Positions 30,948 through 39,991 are shown, numbered from the stretch's first letter. The stretch is DNA of 46,321 bases from Pseudomonadota bacterium (GCA_023451825.1 JAEXYA010000045.1:1-46321); one strand, 5' to 3'. Notes: generated by a model not told the origin, from the sequence alone. Program-made: numbers and translations.

Positions 30948-31050
30948 CCCTCTCCCGCACTTGCGGGGGAGGGTCAGGGTGGGGGGGCCCCACGCTCTGA
31001 CGTCACGTGGGGCGCCCCCACCCCGGCCCTCCCCCGCAAGCGGGAGAGGG
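30948..31050. repeat. GC-rich palindromic repeat between rluB and rsmD
   Basis: CCTCTCCCGC on the left and GCGGGAGAGG on the right are complements that bracket a chain of further pairing tracts (TTGCGGGGGAGGG with CCCTCCCCCGCAA, and CCCCACG with CGTGGGG around a GACGTC-containing centre). The whole 103 bases can fold into one long imperfect stem. It separates two genes transcribed in the same direction. Confidence 0.8.
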
Positions 31051-31075
31051 AGCATGACGGCCATCGCTTCAATCA

Positions 31076-33205
31076 TCACTCGTCCCGTGGCTTGATATCG
31101 CGTTTGCCCTTGTAGCCACGCTTCGGCGGCTTCTTCGGGCCGCCGAACATCGCGTCGGCTTCCTTGCGCGCACGCGTTTCCTCGGAGCCCGAGCGCTGCA
31201 CGACGACGCGACGGCCCTTGCGGTCCTCCACCGTGGATCGCTTCATCACCGGCTTCTTGACGATGACAGGATCGAGCGAGGTGTCGCCCTTGCTTGGCAG
31301 CTGGCGGCCGAAATCGGCACCGGCCGCTTCGGCGATCTTCTCACCGAGCTGCTCGCGCAGCACGCGCGTCTTCACCTCGTCGACCTCGCCTTCTTCCAAC
31401 TCACCGAGCTGGAACGGACCATAGGAGATGCGGATCAGACGATTCACTTCGAGGCCGAGATGGGCGCAGACATTGCGCACTTCGCGGTTTTTGCCTTCGC
31501 GGATCGCGAACACCAGCCAGACATTGGCGCCCTGGTCGCGCTCCAGCGTCGCATCGATGGCACCATATTTCACGCCATCGACCTCGACGCCGTTCTTGAG
31601 CTCATCAAGCTGCGCCTGGGTGACATTGCCATGGGCACGGACGCGGTAGCGACGCAGCCAGCCGGTGTCGGGCAGTTCCAGCGTGCGCGCGAGACCGCCG
31701 TCATTGGTGAGCAGCAACAAGCCTTCGGTGTTGAAGTCGAGACGGCCGATGGAGATCAGGCGCGGCAGATCCTCGGGCAGATGATCGAACACCGTCGGCC
31801 GGCCTTCCGGATCGGCATGGGTCGTCATCAACCCGCGCGGCTTGTGATACATGAACAGCCGCGTGCGCTCGCGCTCCGGCAACGGCTTGCCGTCCACGGT
31901 GATCACGTCATTGGCGGTGACATCGAGCGCCGGCGAATTGATCTTGCGGCCATTCACCGAAACGCGGCCCTGCGTCACCCATTCCTCGGCGTCGCGGCGC
32001 GAGCACAGGCCGGCGCGGGCAACCACCTTGGCGATGCGCTCTGCGCTCTTCTTCTCGGCCGGCTTGCGCGGCGCCTTCTTGGCATCGGGATCGCGCGGGC
32101 GATATTCGCCGCGGCCACCGAAGGCCGGGCGCTGGCGGAAAATCTGGCTGTCGTCTTCATTGTCGCGGCGCGGACGCTCCTCGCCTTCGCTGCCACGGCG
32201 TGGACGCTCCTGCCAATCCGCACGGCCGCGCGGTTCGCGCGACCGCTCGAATTGCGGACGGTCCTCGCGTGAGCGTTCAAAGCGCGGACGCTCGCCATCA
32301 CCACGCTCGGGGCGATCGTCGCGCGAGCGCTCGAAACGCGGCTTGTCGAATTTCGGTCGATCGAATTTGCGCTCGCCATCGCGCGGCGCGCGCGCCGGAC
32401 GGCTGCCGCGATCATCGCCGCGTTCGCGGTTCTGCCAGGGCTTCTCGTCGCTGCGATCGGGACCGCGTTCGAAATCGCGATCACGGCCGCCGAAGCTTTT
32501 GCGCGGACCACCCCGATCCGGCGCGCCGCGGGAAAACGTCTTGTCGCCGAACGGCCGGTCGCCACGCGGGCGATCCCCCTGCGGACGATCACCGCGCGGC
32601 GCGTAGCTACGCTTCTCGCCGTCATCACGCGGCTTGCGGTCACCGAACGGACGGTCACTCCGTGCACGATCGCCATCGCGCGGCGGTCGCGAACTATACG
32701 GACGGTCGCCCTGCGGACGATCACCACGCGGCGCATAGGGCTTCTTGTCACCGAACTTCTTGTCGGAGAAACGCCCGGCCGGACGCGCATCTCCGCGGTC
32801 ACCACGCGGGGCGCGATCATCGCGGTTGAAATTCGGGCGGTCGCCGCGCGGCGCAGAGCTGCGTTGCGGACGATCGCCAAACTCCTTGCGCGGGCCCCGC
32901 GACGGACGGTCGCCGTCACCGCGCGCAGGGCGCTCATCGCGGTTGAAGCGCGGACGCGGCGCATCACCGTAATCGCGGCGCGGTGCGCGGTCGCCACCGT
33001 CGCGCTTGCCGGCATAAGGACGCTTCTCGCCATCGCCGTCACGCGGGGGGCGCGGCGTGTAGCTGCCATCACGTTTGGCGAATTTCTTTTCGGGGCCGCG
33101 GGCGGCGCCGGAACGGCCGCCTTTGCTCGGCCCCCGGGCCGGGCCTTTGCCGCCGGGCGGCCGGCCGCGCGAGGGGCCGTTGTTTTTATCGTTATCGCGG
33201 GGCAT
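31076..33205 (-). CDS. rluB: 23S rRNA pseudouridine synthase with long disordered N-terminal extension
   Basis: A 709-residue protein. The last 322 residues are a normal RluB/RsuA-type enzyme: S4 domain (RIAKVVARAGLCSRRDAEEW), then the catalytic domain with the aspartate of GRLDFNTEGLLLLTNDG at about residue 490, and a basic tail. It isomerises a uridine in helix 93 of 23S rRNA. The first about 387 residues are low-complexity, made of variations on PRGDRP, RPFGD and RDGDR with many R, D, G and P, and no hydrophobic core. ATG 33205 (MPRDNDKNNG) fits. Extensions of this sort occur in the group but vary in length. The region produces long antisense open frames that are not genes. Confidence 0.93.
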   Translation of the reverse strand: MPRDNDKNNGPSRGRPPGGKGPARGPSKGGRSGAARGPEKKFAKRDGSYTPRPPRDGDGEKRPYAGKRDGGDRAPRRDYGDAPRPRFNRDERPARGDGDRPSRGPRKEFGDRPQRSSAPRGDRPNFNRDDRAPRGDRGDARPAGRFSDKKFGDKKPYAPRGDRPQGDRPYSSRPPRDGDRARSDRPFGDRKPRDDGEKRSYAPRGDRPQGDRPRGDRPFGDKTFSRGAPDRGGPRKSFGGRDRDFERGPDRSDEKPWQNRERGDDRGSRPARAPRDGERKFDRPKFDKPRFERSRDDRPERGDGERPRFERSREDRPQFERSREPRGRADWQERPRRGSEGEERPRRDNEDDSQIFRQRPAFGGRGEYRPRDPDAKKAPRKPAEKKSAERIAKVVARAGLCSRRDAEEWVTQGRVSVNGRKINSPALDVTANDVITVDGKPLPERERTRLFMYHKPRGLMTTHADPEGRPTVFDHLPEDLPRLISIGRLDFNTEGLLLLTNDGGLARTLELPDTGWLRRYRVRAHGNVTQAQLDELKNGVEVDGVKYGAIDATLERDQGANVWLVFAIREGKNREVRNVCAHLGLEVNRLIRISYGPFQLGELEEGEVDEVKTRVLREQLGEKIAEAAGADFGRQLPSKGDTSLDPVIVKKPVMKRSTVEDRKGRRVVVQRSGSEETRARKEADAMFGGPKKPPKRGYKGKRDIKPRDE

Positions 33206-33365
33206 GAAAGGTCTCGCTGCAGCGGAAGCTGAATTGGGTTGAGCGGTGCGGATGGGGCTGGCGGATCGACAATGCGCGCTCATCGGGCGCAAACGTCACG
33301 CGAAACCGGTATCCTCTTTGCTGAATGCCACTCCGTAGCAGAGTTTTGCGCAGGAAACGAACTTT

Positions 33366-33812
33366 TTGACCGCCCCCTCTTTCATGGACCTGGCCCTGAA
33401 AGCCGCCCAAACCGCCGGAGACGCGGGGGAAGTGCCGATTGGCTGCGTGATCGTGCGAAATGGCGAGGTCATCGCCACCGCCGGCAACCGGACTTTGAGC
33501 GACAAAGATCCGACAGCCCATGCCGAAATCCTGGCCATCCGCCAGGCGGCCGACCGGATCGGCAGCGAACGGCTGGTGGATTGCGATCTCTATGTCACGC
33601 TGGAGCCCTGCACCATGTGCGCCGGAGCGATCTCATTCGCCCGTATCCGCCGGCTGTATTATGGCGCGGCCGACCCCAAAGGCGGCGGCGTCGATTCCGG
33701 TGTCAGGTTCTTTACCTCGCCGACCTGTCATCACGCCCCGGACATCTATTCGGCTGTCGGCGAAACGGAATCGGCGGCACTTTTAAGAGAATTTTTCCGC
33801 GCTCGCCGCTGA
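33366..33812 (+). CDS. tadA: tRNA-specific adenosine deaminase
   Basis: A 148-residue zinc deaminase that converts A34 to inosine in tRNA-Arg(ACG). The zinc and catalytic motifs are HAEILAIRQ and EPCTMCAGAISFARI. The start is taken as TTG 33366 because AGGAA lies 8 bases before it and the sequence then reads TAPSFMDLAL as in relatives; the ATG at 33384 lacks a ribosome binding site. It diverges from rluB. Its last 30 bases overlap the convergent DUF6894 gene. Confidence 0.94.
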   Translation: MTAPSFMDLALKAAQTAGDAGEVPIGCVIVRNGEVIATAGNRTLSDKDPTAHAEILAIRQAADRIGSERLVDCDLYVTLEPCTMCAGAISFARIRRLYYGAADPKGGGVDSGVRFFTSPTCHHAPDIYSAVGETESAALLREFFRARR

Positions 33813-34037
33813 GCTACGCTGCATCCGGGTGATCACGGGCACGCGGATGACCTCGTGGCCGTTCTCATGAACGACGCAAACATGGCGCGCATGCTCGCGA
33901 TTGGCCGGCGGCCGCGCCGAAATTTCATCAGCAATTGCATAGGCTTCTGCAATCGCCTGGGCGTCGCTCTCGAGATCACGCCCTGCATGATCTCGCTCGG
34001 TCATGCCGTTCTTCAGGTCAAAATAGTAATGCGCCAT
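33783..34037 (-). CDS. DUF6894 family small protein
   Basis: An 84-residue protein. The start MAHYYFDLKNGMTERDHAGR followed by DLESDAQAIAEAYAIADEI is the recognisable pattern of the DUF6894 family, abundant in Bradyrhizobium and relatives and of unknown function. ATG 34037 follows GAGAGG. The C-terminus past VIRVPVI is variable and lies over the 3' end of tadA. Confidence 0.8.
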   Translation of the reverse strand: MAHYYFDLKNGMTERDHAGRDLESDAQAIAEAYAIADEISARPPANREHARHVCVVHENGHEVIRVPVITRMQRSSAASAEKFS

Positions 34038-34108
34038 GAGGAACCTCTCGGACCCCCAACGCCGCACACAACCTTTGGTTCCAACTTCAATGGAACCTCC
34101 GGCTACCT

Positions 34109-35392
34109 TTATTTGCCCGCCCGCTCGCGGGCGACCGCCTGCCAGCCGATATCCCGGCGGCAGAAGCCTTCCGGCCAGTTGATCAACCCGATGGCTTCAT
34201 AGGCCCGGCGCTGGGCCTCCCCGACCGTTTTGGCGGATGCCGTGACGTTCAGCACCCGTCCACCATTGGCCAATATCCAATCGCCCGAGGCCTTGGTTCC
34301 AGCATGGAACACCTCGACGCCCTCGATCTGTTCGGCGCGGTCGATACCGGCAATGCGGGTGCCCTTGTCGTAGTCACCGGGATAACCCTTGGCGGCCATC
34401 ACCACGGTGAGCGCCGGATCGGGGAACCAGCGGAGGTCGAAATTCTTGAGCTGGCCATCAGCCGAGGCGATCAGGGCCGGCAGCAGGTCCGACATCAGCC
34501 GCACCATCAGCACCTGGGTTTCCGGATCGCCGAAACGGGCATTGTATTCGATCAGCTTCGGGCCTTCGTCGGTGATCATCATGCCCGCGAACAGCACGCC
34601 CTTATAGGGGCAGCCCATGTCCTTCATGGCCTTCAATGTCGGCAGGATGATCTCGTCCATGGTGCGCTTCTGGATCGCATCGGTGAACACCGGCGCGGGG
34701 GAGTAAGCACCCATGCCGCCCGTATTCGGCCCTTTGTCGCCATCGAAGACGCGCTTGTGATCCTGCGCGGCAACCAGCGGCAGTGCATGTTCGCCGTCGC
34801 ACAGCACAAAGAACGAGGCTTCCTCGCCGGTCATGAATTCCTCGACCACGGCCTCCGCGCCAGCCGCGCCAAAACCGCCGCCGAGCATCATGTCGATGGC
34901 GTCCTCGGCTTCCTGCAACGTCATGGCGACGACGACGCCCTTGCCGGCAGCAAGCCCATCGGCCTTGATCACGATCGGCGCGCCCTGGGCGCGGATATAG
35001 GCTTTTGCCTTGTCCGCGTCGTTGAAGCGCTCATAGGCCGCAGTCGGGATGTTGTTGGCCTTGCAGATGTCCTTGGTGAACCCCTTGGAGCCTTCGAGAC
35101 GGGCGGCTGCCTTGCTCGGGCCAAAGGCCTTGATGCCGGCGGCCGCGAGGTCATCGACGATGCCAGCAGCCAGCGGCGCCTCCGGCCCGACCACGACGAA
35201 ATCGACCTTGTTGGTGCGGCAAAATTCGATCACCGCCGTATGGTCGGCGACATCCAACGCGACGCATTCCGCCTCCTTTGCGATGCCGGCATTGCCGGGC
35301 GCGCACCAGAGCTTCGTCAGCAGCGGCGACGACGCGAGCTTCCAGGCCAGCGCGTGCTCGCGGCCACCGGAACCGATGAGGAGAATGTTCAT
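34109..35392 (-). CDS. purD: Phosphoribosylamine-glycine ligase
   Basis: A 427-residue ATP-grasp enzyme of purine synthesis that joins glycine to phosphoribosylamine. It begins MNILLIGSGGREHALAWKLA, with the family motif; the ATP-grasp part shows IVIKADGLAAGKGVVVAMT and the metal-binding GVLFAGMMITDEGPKLIEYN followed by ARFGDPETQ. The length is normal. The gene stands alone on the minus strand; the 90 bases to the next gene upstream show no regulatory element that I can identify. Confidence 0.97.
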   Translation of the reverse strand: MNILLIGSGGREHALAWKLASSPLLTKLWCAPGNAGIAKEAECVALDVADHTAVIEFCRTNKVDFVVVGPEAPLAAGIVDDLAAAGIKAFGPSKAAARLEGSKGFTKDICKANNIPTAAYERFNDADKAKAYIRAQGAPIVIKADGLAAGKGVVVAMTLQEAEDAIDMMLGGGFGAAGAEAVVEEFMTGEEASFFVLCDGEHALPLVAAQDHKRVFDGDKGPNTGGMGAYSPAPVFTDAIQKRTMDEIILPTLKAMKDMGCPYKGVLFAGMMITDEGPKLIEYNARFGDPETQVLMVRLMSDLLPALIASADGQLKNFDLRWFPDPALTVVMAAKGYPGDYDKGTRIAGIDRAEQIEGVEVFHAGTKASGDWILANGGRVLNVTASAKTVGEAQRRAYEAIGLINWPEGFCRRDIGWQAVARERAGK

Positions 35393-35482
35393 GAATAGCC
35401 AGACCAATCGTAATCAAACACGCCCACCGTTTACCACGGCGCGCCAGCGCGGCAATCAGCGGTCTGGGCTATCAACCGACGA

Positions 35483-35986
35483 TCAGACGACAGCGAGGGC
35501 CATTTCCGCGCGATAGCGGCGGATGAGGCCGATGGACCAGCCGAGAAAATAGCCGGCGCATGCGCCCGACACTGCTTGGCCGATCAGCGGGATGTTTCCG
35601 CCTGAATCCAGCTTCATCGCCGCAATCACTGCCACGGCGTATTGAAGCACGAAAACCGAGAGGTTGCGGATCAGCGGCAGCCAGCTTGCCGGGCGTAAAA
35701 TCGTGCCATCCTGCCGATCGACGCTCATCGCACCGGGCCCGACATAGAGCGCGATACCCGCCATCACGATCGCCGCGGCGAGCCATGCCCCGATCAGATG
35801 CAATTGGCCACCGGCAAAGACCAGCCGCGACAGGCCCATCACGAGAAACACGATGGGCACGATCAGCAAACGGAAGAGCGGAGTTCGGCGTGGCCGCAGT
35901 GAAAGCGTACCGAGCCAGATCAGGAGCGCCAGGAGTGCGAATACCCAGATCGGGGTGTTGGTCAGAATGCGCAATGCGATATCCAT
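35483..35986 (-). CDS. Integral membrane protein (DUF6622-like)
   Basis: A 167-residue protein with about five hydrophobic segments: PIWVFALLALLIWLGTLSL, RLLIVPIVFLVMGLSRLVF, LIGAWLAAAIVMAGIALYV, SVFVLQYAVAVIAAMKL and a GQAVSGACAGYFLGWSIG helix with small residues. Relatives are annotated as DUF6622 membrane proteins without known role. It starts 21 bases after the stop of the winged-helix regulator and may be the last gene of that operon. Confidence 0.75.
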   Translation of the reverse strand: MDIALRILTNTPIWVFALLALLIWLGTLSLRPRRTPLFRLLIVPIVFLVMGLSRLVFAGGQLHLIGAWLAAAIVMAGIALYVGPGAMSVDRQDGTILRPASWLPLIRNLSVFVLQYAVAVIAAMKLDSGGNIPLIGQAVSGACAGYFLGWSIGLIRRYRAEMALAVV

Positions 35987-36006
35987 GACAGTCCTCCAGC
36001 CCGTGG

Positions 36007-36309
36007 TTACTTGCCTTCCGCAGCGGCGATGATTTCACGCAGGGTCGCGACGTGACGCGCGAAGGCGGCGCGGCCAGTGGCCGTAGCAGTCACCGTCGTC
36101 TGCGGTTTCTTGCCGACAAATGCTTTTTCGACGCTGACATAACCGGCCTTCGCCAATGTCTCGATATGCGCACCGAGATTGCCGTCGGTGGCGCCGGTGT
36201 GTTTCTTCAGGCGCGGAAAATCCAGGCCCTGCGCCGGATTGAGTGCATTCAGCGCGGCCATGATCTTGAGTCGCAGCGGCTGATGGATGATGTCGTCCAG
36301 ATCCGCCAT
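36007..36309 (-). CDS. Winged-helix transcriptional regulator
   Basis: A 100-residue protein made of one winged helix-turn-helix: PLRLKIMAALNALNPAQGLD, then FPRLKKHTGATDGNLGAHIE and TLAKAGYVSVEKAFVGKKPQ as the wing, with a C-terminal helix for dimerisation. The pattern is that of the MarR/PadR-like domain often encoded with small membrane proteins. It begins one base after the stop of the membrane-protein gene, so the three genes hydrolase, membrane protein and regulator form one unit. The palindrome before the hydrolase gene is a candidate site for it. Confidence 0.85.
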   Translation of the reverse strand: MADLDDIIHQPLRLKIMAALNALNPAQGLDFPRLKKHTGATDGNLGAHIETLAKAGYVSVEKAFVGKKPQTTVTATATGRAAFARHVATLREIIAAAEGK

Positions 36310-36310
36310 G

Positions 36311-36862
36311 TCAGTTGCGCCGCATCCAAAGACCACCGAGCAGCAGCCCGCCGCCATTCACCACAGCCATCCACAGCGCAAACCAGGGTCCAGCGAAGAA
36401 GTATCCCAGCAGGGCCAGCGCGATAACGCTTATGCCGATGACAACGAAGACGCGACCGAACCAGAAGCCGGTCATCACATAAGGCAGCATGAAATAAGTC
36501 GTCCAGAATGCTGCGATCTGCCGGGGCGCCATGTTGCCGAACACGATGCTCCACAGGCATCCAAAGGCCACGAAGGCGACAAAGGCAGCAGTGGCGCGGG
36601 CATCGAAGGTGCTGACGCCGACCCGCGCCTTGTTGAGCGCCCCGATGACGATGGCGCAGACGACGCCGGCGACGATGACGACAGACCAGATGACGGGCGC
36701 CGCAGTCGGCATGAAGAATGACAGCGTGTAACCGATGAAGGTCGCGATCCCCCATAGAATGAGCATTGCGCTGGCATGGCGATAGAACACCGATTGCCGG
36801 ACGGCGCGTGACAGGCCCTCGATCTCTAATAGTGTTGCGCTGGCTTCCCGGCTGTTGATCAT
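36311..36862 (-). CDS. Membrane protein of the hydrolase-regulator operon
   Basis: A 183-residue protein. A cytoplasmic start (MINSREASATLLEIEGLSRA) precedes about five membrane segments (ASAMLILWGIATFIGYTLSF; IWSVVIVAGVVCAIVIGAL; ATAAFVAFVAFGCLWSIVF; VFVVIGISVIALALLGYFF; FALWMAVVNGGGLLLGGLW). Paired with a short winged-helix protein, such proteins are common in proteobacteria but unstudied. GAGGTGAG precedes the ATG. It lies 4 bases after the hydrolase gene. Confidence 0.8.
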   Translation of the reverse strand: MINSREASATLLEIEGLSRAVRQSVFYRHASAMLILWGIATFIGYTLSFFMPTAAPVIWSVVIVAGVVCAIVIGALNKARVGVSTFDARATAAFVAFVAFGCLWSIVFGNMAPRQIAAFWTTYFMLPYVMTGFWFGRVFVVIGISVIALALLGYFFAGPWFALWMAVVNGGGLLLGGLWMRRN

Positions 36863-36866
36863 GGTC

Positions 36867-37856
36867 TCACCTCGTTGCGAGATCGTCGACGACGACGGCG
36901 ATGAAACGCGCGGTGCTGACGATGTCCATGTGATTGGCGTCATCGAGTACGCGCACATCGATGGTCGGCTTCGTCTGCAGCGCCTCGCGATATTTGTCCG
37001 CGAACATCAACTCGTCGTCACGCCCGGCGATGACGGAGATGGGACCATTCGCCGGGGCGAGATCAAGGCGATAGTCGCGATGCGTGCCGAAATTCTGCAG
37101 CAGCCGAAACGAGTATTCGGATGTCAGGATCCGCGCCGAATTCGGCGGCGTCGCGAAGGCGACGACCGGCAAGTGTCCGCAACATGTCACCCCGAATGAT
37201 TGCAGGATACTCAGTGCAATGATGCGCGGCACGCTTGGGCTGGCCCAGCCGCCCGCATTTTCCCGCGTCGATGGCGCCTTGATGCCCAGATAGGGCGACA
37301 GCAGCACCGTGCGCGCAAACAGCGCCTGATTGACCGAGCCCGCCACCCGCAGCGCAAAGCCGCCGCCGGATGAATGCCCAGCCAGCGTCAATGGCGCCGC
37401 CAGCCCCTGATTGCGCAAATGGCCGACCAAATCCGCCAGATCGTCATCGAGCTGCCCGAGATAGCCGATATCGCCTCGGGTGCCGGAAGCGCCATGTCCG
37501 CGAATATCCGGCGCCACGCTCTCCACGCCCCGCGCCGACAGCGCTTTGGCCAATGCGTGCATCGCCATGCTGGAGCCGGATGAGCCGTGAACCAGAATCG
37601 CCGCACGATTTGCCGAGGGAGCGGTCGGAACGTAACGCCGATAAGCCAGGCTCGAGCCGTCGCGCGCCTGGAAATATTGCAGTGGCGGTACGTTATCGCG
37701 GTCAGCACTGCGGACGGTGTCGGAGATGGAGGCCAGCGCCTTGGGCCTGGATACGGGCACTGCGATCATGCCGGCCAACGTCACAGCCAGCAGCCCTGCT
37801 ATTGCGAGCAGCCACACGACACCGCGGAACACCCAAGCCAATATCGACGACATCAT
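36867..37856 (-). CDS. Alpha/beta hydrolase with N-terminal membrane anchor
   Basis: A 329-residue protein. One N-terminal hydrophobic helix (VFRGVVWLLAIAGLLAVTLA) anchors it. The hydrolase domain has the oxyanion segment VHGSSGSSMAMH, the nucleophile elbow AGHSSGGGFAL, an aspartate in IAGRDDELMF and the histidine in DANHMDIVST, so the triad is complete. It resembles lysophospholipase-like family members; the substrate is unknown. ATG 37856 follows CGGAG; a second ATG follows directly. Confidence 0.88.
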   Translation of the reverse strand: MMSSILAWVFRGVVWLLAIAGLLAVTLAGMIAVPVSRPKALASISDTVRSADRDNVPPLQYFQARDGSSLAYRRYVPTAPSANRAAILVHGSSGSSMAMHALAKALSARGVESVAPDIRGHGASGTRGDIGYLGQLDDDLADLVGHLRNQGLAAPLTLAGHSSGGGFALRVAGSVNQALFARTVLLSPYLGIKAPSTRENAGGWASPSVPRIIALSILQSFGVTCCGHLPVVAFATPPNSARILTSEYSFRLLQNFGTHRDYRLDLAPANGPISVIAGRDDELMFADKYREALQTKPTIDVRVLDDANHMDIVSTARFIAVVVDDLATR

Positions 37857-37880
37857 CCACGCTCCGGAAGAAGGCAGATA

Positions 37881-37909
37881 ACTCTGTATTACAGAGTAAT
37901 CTGCATTAC
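37881..37909. promoter_or_regulatory. Palindromic operator before the hydrolase operon
   Basis: ACTCTGTATTACAGAGT (37881-37897) is a palindrome with 8-base arms about one central base. A second half-related repeat follows, GTAAT / ATTAC at 37896-37909, and TCTGTATTACA is echoed by TCTGCATTACA. It is AT-rich and lies 25 bases before the hydrolase ATG, in the 120-base gap divergent to xseA. The winged-helix protein encoded in the same operon is the obvious candidate to bind it. Confidence 0.65.
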
Positions 37910-37976
37910 AACATCTGATTGGCGTTCCCGGTTCAAAATCCTTACGTTGCCCCTGCCCCAAGCCCATTGAGATTCG

Positions 37977-39581
37977 ATGCCCAAAGCCGCCGCTGCACCC
38001 CTTACCAACTCCTCCGAATTCACCGTTTCCGAGCTGTCACAGGCGCTGAAGCGGACGGTGGAGGACGCCTATGGGAATGTGCGGGTGCGCGGCGAGATCA
38101 CCGGCTTTCGCGGGCCGCATTCCTCCGGGCATTGCTATTTCTCGCTCAAGGACGAGAGCGCCAAGATCGAAGCGGTGATCTGGAAGGGCGTCCATGGCCG
38201 GATGCGATTTCGGCCACAGGAAGGGCTCGAGGTCATCGCCACCGGCAAGCTGACCACCTATCCCGGCTCGTCAAAGTACCAGATCGTCATCGAGGCATTG
38301 GAGCCCGCCGGCGTCGGCGCGCTGATGGCCTTGATGGAAGAGCGCAAGCGCAAGCTCGGCGCCGAAGGCCTGTTCGACGAAGCGCGCAAGCAATTGCTGC
38401 CTTACCTGCCCGAAGTCATCGGCGTGGTTACCTCGCCGACCGGCGCCGTGATCCGCGACATCCTGCATCGTCTGGAAGACCGTTTCCCGCGCCATGTGCT
38501 GGTATGGCCGGTGCGCGTACAGGGCGAAGGCTCGGCCGAACAGGTCGCCGCGGCGATCCATGGCTTCAATGCGCTGGAAACCGGCGGCAAGATCCCGCGA
38601 CCGGATCTGCTCATCGTCGCGCGCGGCGGCGGTTCGCTCGAAGACCTGTGGTCGTTCAACGAAGAGATCGTGGTGCGCGCCGCAGCGGAGAGCATGATCC
38701 CGCTGATCTCGGCCGTGGGCCACGAGACCGACATCACGCTGATCGATTTTGCCTCCGACAAACGTGCTCCGACGCCGACAGCCGCGGCCGAAATGGCCGT
38801 CCCTGTGCGCGCGGAGCTGCTGGTCGAGATCGGCACCTTCGAACGCCGCATGATGCTGTGCTGGCAGCGCGCGCAGGAATCGCGTCGCAACGAGTTGCGC
38901 GCTGCTGCGCGCGCCTTGCCGAATGCCGGCGATTTGCTGGCGATCCCGCGCCAGCGCCTCGATAATGCCGGCGCATCACTGCCGCGCGCGCTCAGGGCGA
39001 ATACCCATGCGCATCATCGCCGCTTTGCCCAGGCGAGCTCCGGCCTGACGCTGCGCGTGTTGCGCGCGCAGATCGCGCATGCGACGCAGCGCCAGACGGT
39101 TTGTGGCGAGCGGCTGAAACTCTCGGCGCGCGCATTGCTGCGCCAGCGGCGCGATCGTTTTGCCAATCTCGAGCTCCGGCTCAAGGCGTCGAAATCCGCC
39201 AATGCCCAGGCACAGCGCAATGCCCTCACCCGGGACCGCGAACGCACACTCCGCCTCGCCGAGCGCGCCCGCCGCGCGCTGACGACGCTGTTGCAGCGCC
39301 AGCAAGCCCGCGTCGAGGCATCGAACAAGCTGCTTGCCGCCCTCTCCTATCGCAGCGTCCTCGCCCGAGGCTTTGCCTTGGTGCGGGATGAGCAAGGCGC
39401 CGCGCTGCATGCGGCGGCCAACATCAATGCCGGCGCGCGGCTCAGCATCGAATTTGCCGATGGACGCGTGGGCGTCACCGCCGATGGCGATGCAACCGCG
39501 CCACTGGCGACGAAACCGGCCGCACCGAAATCAGCGTCGCCCAAGCGCAAGGTTAAAGTCGACCAGGGCGACCTGTTCTAG
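37977..39581 (+). CDS. xseA: Exodeoxyribonuclease VII large subunit
   Basis: A 534-residue nuclease subunit that degrades single-stranded DNA with XseB. The N-terminal OB-fold carries TVSELSQALKRTVEDAYGNV, then VRGEITGFRGPHSSGHCYFS. The catalytic part has GVVTSPTGAVIRDI, VARGGGSLEDLWSFNEE, SAVGHETDITLIDFASD and the RAPTPTAAAEMAVP motif. A long arginine-rich coiled coil (about 300-450) follows, then the end domain with YRSVLARGFALVRDEQG and a lysine-rich tail. The small subunit is not in the window. Confidence 0.96.
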   Translation: MPKAAAAPLTNSSEFTVSELSQALKRTVEDAYGNVRVRGEITGFRGPHSSGHCYFSLKDESAKIEAVIWKGVHGRMRFRPQEGLEVIATGKLTTYPGSSKYQIVIEALEPAGVGALMALMEERKRKLGAEGLFDEARKQLLPYLPEVIGVVTSPTGAVIRDILHRLEDRFPRHVLVWPVRVQGEGSAEQVAAAIHGFNALETGGKIPRPDLLIVARGGGSLEDLWSFNEEIVVRAAAESMIPLISAVGHETDITLIDFASDKRAPTPTAAAEMAVPVRAELLVEIGTFERRMMLCWQRAQESRRNELRAAARALPNAGDLLAIPRQRLDNAGASLPRALRANTHAHHRRFAQASSGLTLRVLRAQIAHATQRQTVCGERLKLSARALLRQRRDRFANLELRLKASKSANAQAQRNALTRDRERTLRLAERARRALTTLLQRQQARVEASNKLLAALSYRSVLARGFALVRDEQGAALHAAANINAGARLSIEFADGRVGVTADGDATAPLATKPAAPKSASPKRKVKVDQGDLF

Positions 39582-39685
39582 GGCGTATCCGCCGCGGCTT
39601 TCATTCGGCGCCGCAAAGCCCTATTTATGCTACGAAACAGTGACACCACGCCCGGAACCATCCGGACGATCCAGGAGACCCAGCC

Positions 39686-39904
39686 GTGCTCAACAAATTC
39701 GGCCCATCCGGCAACGGCGAAGCCAAGCTGCAATATCTCGACGGCGATTTTCGCGTCGTCGCCCCCGGCACCTATGTGACCTGCGCGATCTCGGGCGAAC
39801 GCATTCCGCTCGATGAGTTGAAATACTGGAGCGTTGACCGGCAGGAAGCCTACGCCACGCATACGGCCGTGCTGAAGCGGATGTATCCGGAGCAGGTGAA
39901 GTAA
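39686..39904 (+). CDS. DUF2093 family protein
   Basis: A 72-residue protein. The sequence AKLQYLDGDFRVVAPGTYVT, then CAISGERIPLDELKYWSVDR and QEAYATH, matches the conserved DUF2093 family of alphaproteobacteria, which has no known function. One CxxSGxxIPL segment resembles half of a zinc-binding treble-clef site. The start is GTG 39686, with AGGAGA 8 bases before it. It follows xseA by 104 bases, an order that is common in the group. Confidence 0.88.
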   Translation: MLNKFGPSGNGEAKLQYLDGDFRVVAPGTYVTCAISGERIPLDELKYWSVDRQEAYATHTAVLKRMYPEQVK

Positions 39905-39907
39905 CTT

Positions 39908-39988
39908 GTAGGGTGGGCAAAGCGCAGCGTGCCCACCTTTGTTAGCCGTGCACTTGATGGTGGGCACGCTCCGCTTTGCCCACCCTAC
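39908..39988. repeat. Palindromic intergenic repeat, family B, copy 2
   Basis: The arms at 39908-39937 and 39959-39988 are complementary over 30 bases with a single mismatch. The sequence is nearly the same as the copy at 30280, including the loop end CACTTGAT. It occupies the gap between the convergent ends of the DUF2093 gene and lpxK and may serve as their terminator. Confidence 0.9.
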
Positions 39989-39991
39989 GAC

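Noticed and set aside
31975..33072. Long antisense frames through the rluB extension
   Set aside because: They follow from the repetitive GC-rich codons of the low-complexity extension and consist of R, A and V runs without domain character.
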